From NCBI GenBank assembly GCA_035222895.1, contig JAVYIG010000065.1:682001-746000 (forward strand): a stretch of 64,000 bases of DNA. The letters run 5' to 3'. This DNA comes from Strongylocentrotus droebachiensis (Eukaryota > Echinodermata > Echinoidea > Camarodonta > Strongylocentrotidae). Each line of letters begins with the position of its first letter. Position 1 is the stretch's first letter. The translations under genes were made by a program, and so were the position numbers. The notes beneath the pieces were generated by a model. It was not told the DNA's origin. It searched no databases and worked only from the letters and a program-made list of their open reading frames with translations. Positions 63,020-64,000 of the stretch are shown piece by piece.

Positions 63020-64000
63020 CTGAAAGATATAAAGATAATGATGTATACGTCAATTGTGGTGAAATAATTTTATAAAGGCGTCTGCACCAAGATGAGATAC
63101 CATAGATATACATCATAATAAATGGTCAGTATTTAGAAACAAAAATAGGGAAGTATTTTTTTGTTTGTAGTAACATTAACTTTTCTGCCAGGAATGTTGC
63201 AGATCCGCCTGTTTCATTCGTTAGTCATAATTTTGTTTTAATGTGAGTATGGTCTGCGTTATTCATTGGGAAGAGAAGAAGAAAAAATTATGTTAAATTT
63301 CTTTTCTCCAATTTCTGTTCCTGTATATCTCGGTTATTTATATTCCAACTTAATTGTATATACGTCAACAATCATTGTAAGATACAGCACTGAAAGGGGG
63401 ATTTTCTTCTGTTAAGAATAAAAAAGATCGTACTGAGTTATATTCAATTACATATTAAAGTACATGTAGACCCCTACTTATGACATGGATACGAAATGAG
63501 AATATAACGATTAAACTGCGGCAAGTTATTGTTGTGGTTGAGTTGTTGCTAAAAAGAGACAACTCAGATATCAAACTAATGAATACTAACTCCCATCTCA
63601 TAATCCGATAATTTGCCTTACATCAATCACTCGCGCTTATCTGTTGGGTTTATTTTGGTAGGGAAAGGGGGAGGATGGAATGGGGCTAGCGGTTAACAAA
63701 CTAGCACACATTCTCCGAACCAGGCTCCACAGTGATTCACAACCGAGTAACTTGGTCATGAATGGGTTTGCTGATTTAAGCCACACATCACGATTCTCTT
63801 CTATCATCTTTTTCTCTCTATTTGACAAGGGTATTGCACAAACAAACTTGACATGAACGCGCGTCAAGCGTTTGCTTAAGTGATAACCCGTATGCAAGGA
63901 TGGAAGCGTGCACCGGTATCTGACCAGTTTGCTTTTCTTTCTTTTTTTCCTCTGACGTCGTGACAGGCAGCCGTGCCAAGGGAATGTCGACTGACGGATG
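63020..64000 (-). other. 3' end of the receptor 2 intron, running off the window
   Basis: On the minus strand the acceptor AG is at 63020-63021, preceded by a short pyrimidine stretch. Nothing in the remaining 981 bases encodes TM1-TM3 of a receptor on either strand, so the partner exon lies beyond the edge. The intron is therefore longer than 980 bp and, judging from receptor 1, may be many kilobases. The open frame at 63637-63897 has no receptor features. Confidence 0.75.

Noticed and set aside
63637..63897. Possible first coding exon of receptor 2
   Set aside because: The 86-residue frame lacks TM1-TM3 motifs and has no suitable donor after a DR pair.

Overview
The window is eukaryotic genomic DNA: AT-rich, mostly non-coding, with large introns, canonical GT-AG splice sites and dense simple repeats. 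The only convincing protein-coding sequence belongs to two related class A (rhodopsin-type) G-protein-coupled receptors whose core most resembles prokineticin receptors. The receptor type, the dispersed palindromic elements, and the abundant (GA)n/(CT)n and poly-G tracts suggest a marine deuterostome invertebrate, most likely an echinoderm such as a sea urchin. That species call is inference. I saw no reverse transcriptase, transposase, rRNA or intact tRNA.

Layout. 1-4.9 kb: repeat-rich DNA with no recognisable gene. About 4.9-5.63 kb: a CpG-rich stretch ending in a strong splice donor, proposed as a non-coding first exon of receptor 1. 5.63-26.94 kb: the presumed first intron, with microsatellites, foldback elements and tRNA-like SINE fragments. 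26,937-27,735: an exon with three short upstream ORFs and the receptor 1 coding start (N-terminus to TM3). 27,736-54,363: a 26.6-kb phase-2 intron. 54,364-55,126: the rest of receptor 1 (TM4-TM7 and tail). The joined product is 427 aa. 55.1-62.3 kb: the region between the genes, with an 84-bp minisatellite and two foldback elements. 62,272-63,019 (minus strand): the second coding exon of receptor 2. Its first coding exon lies beyond the right edge. 63,020-64,000: receptor 2 intron.

The receptors lie tail to tail, share one intron at the same codon and phase (the R of DRY), and share an unusual TM7 in which the NPxxY proline is replaced (STIIY). They are therefore probably an old inverted local duplication that has diverged. 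The differing N-glycosylation, extracellular loop 2 and C-terminal tail suggest different ligands or trafficking.

The rest of the window is repeats: at least five foldback (MITE-like) elements, diverged direct repeats, a degenerate 34-45-bp tandem array, a 21-bp and an 84-bp minisatellite, and many polypurine/polypyrimidine tracts. Most long open frames outside the receptors are translations of these low-complexity tracts, not genes.
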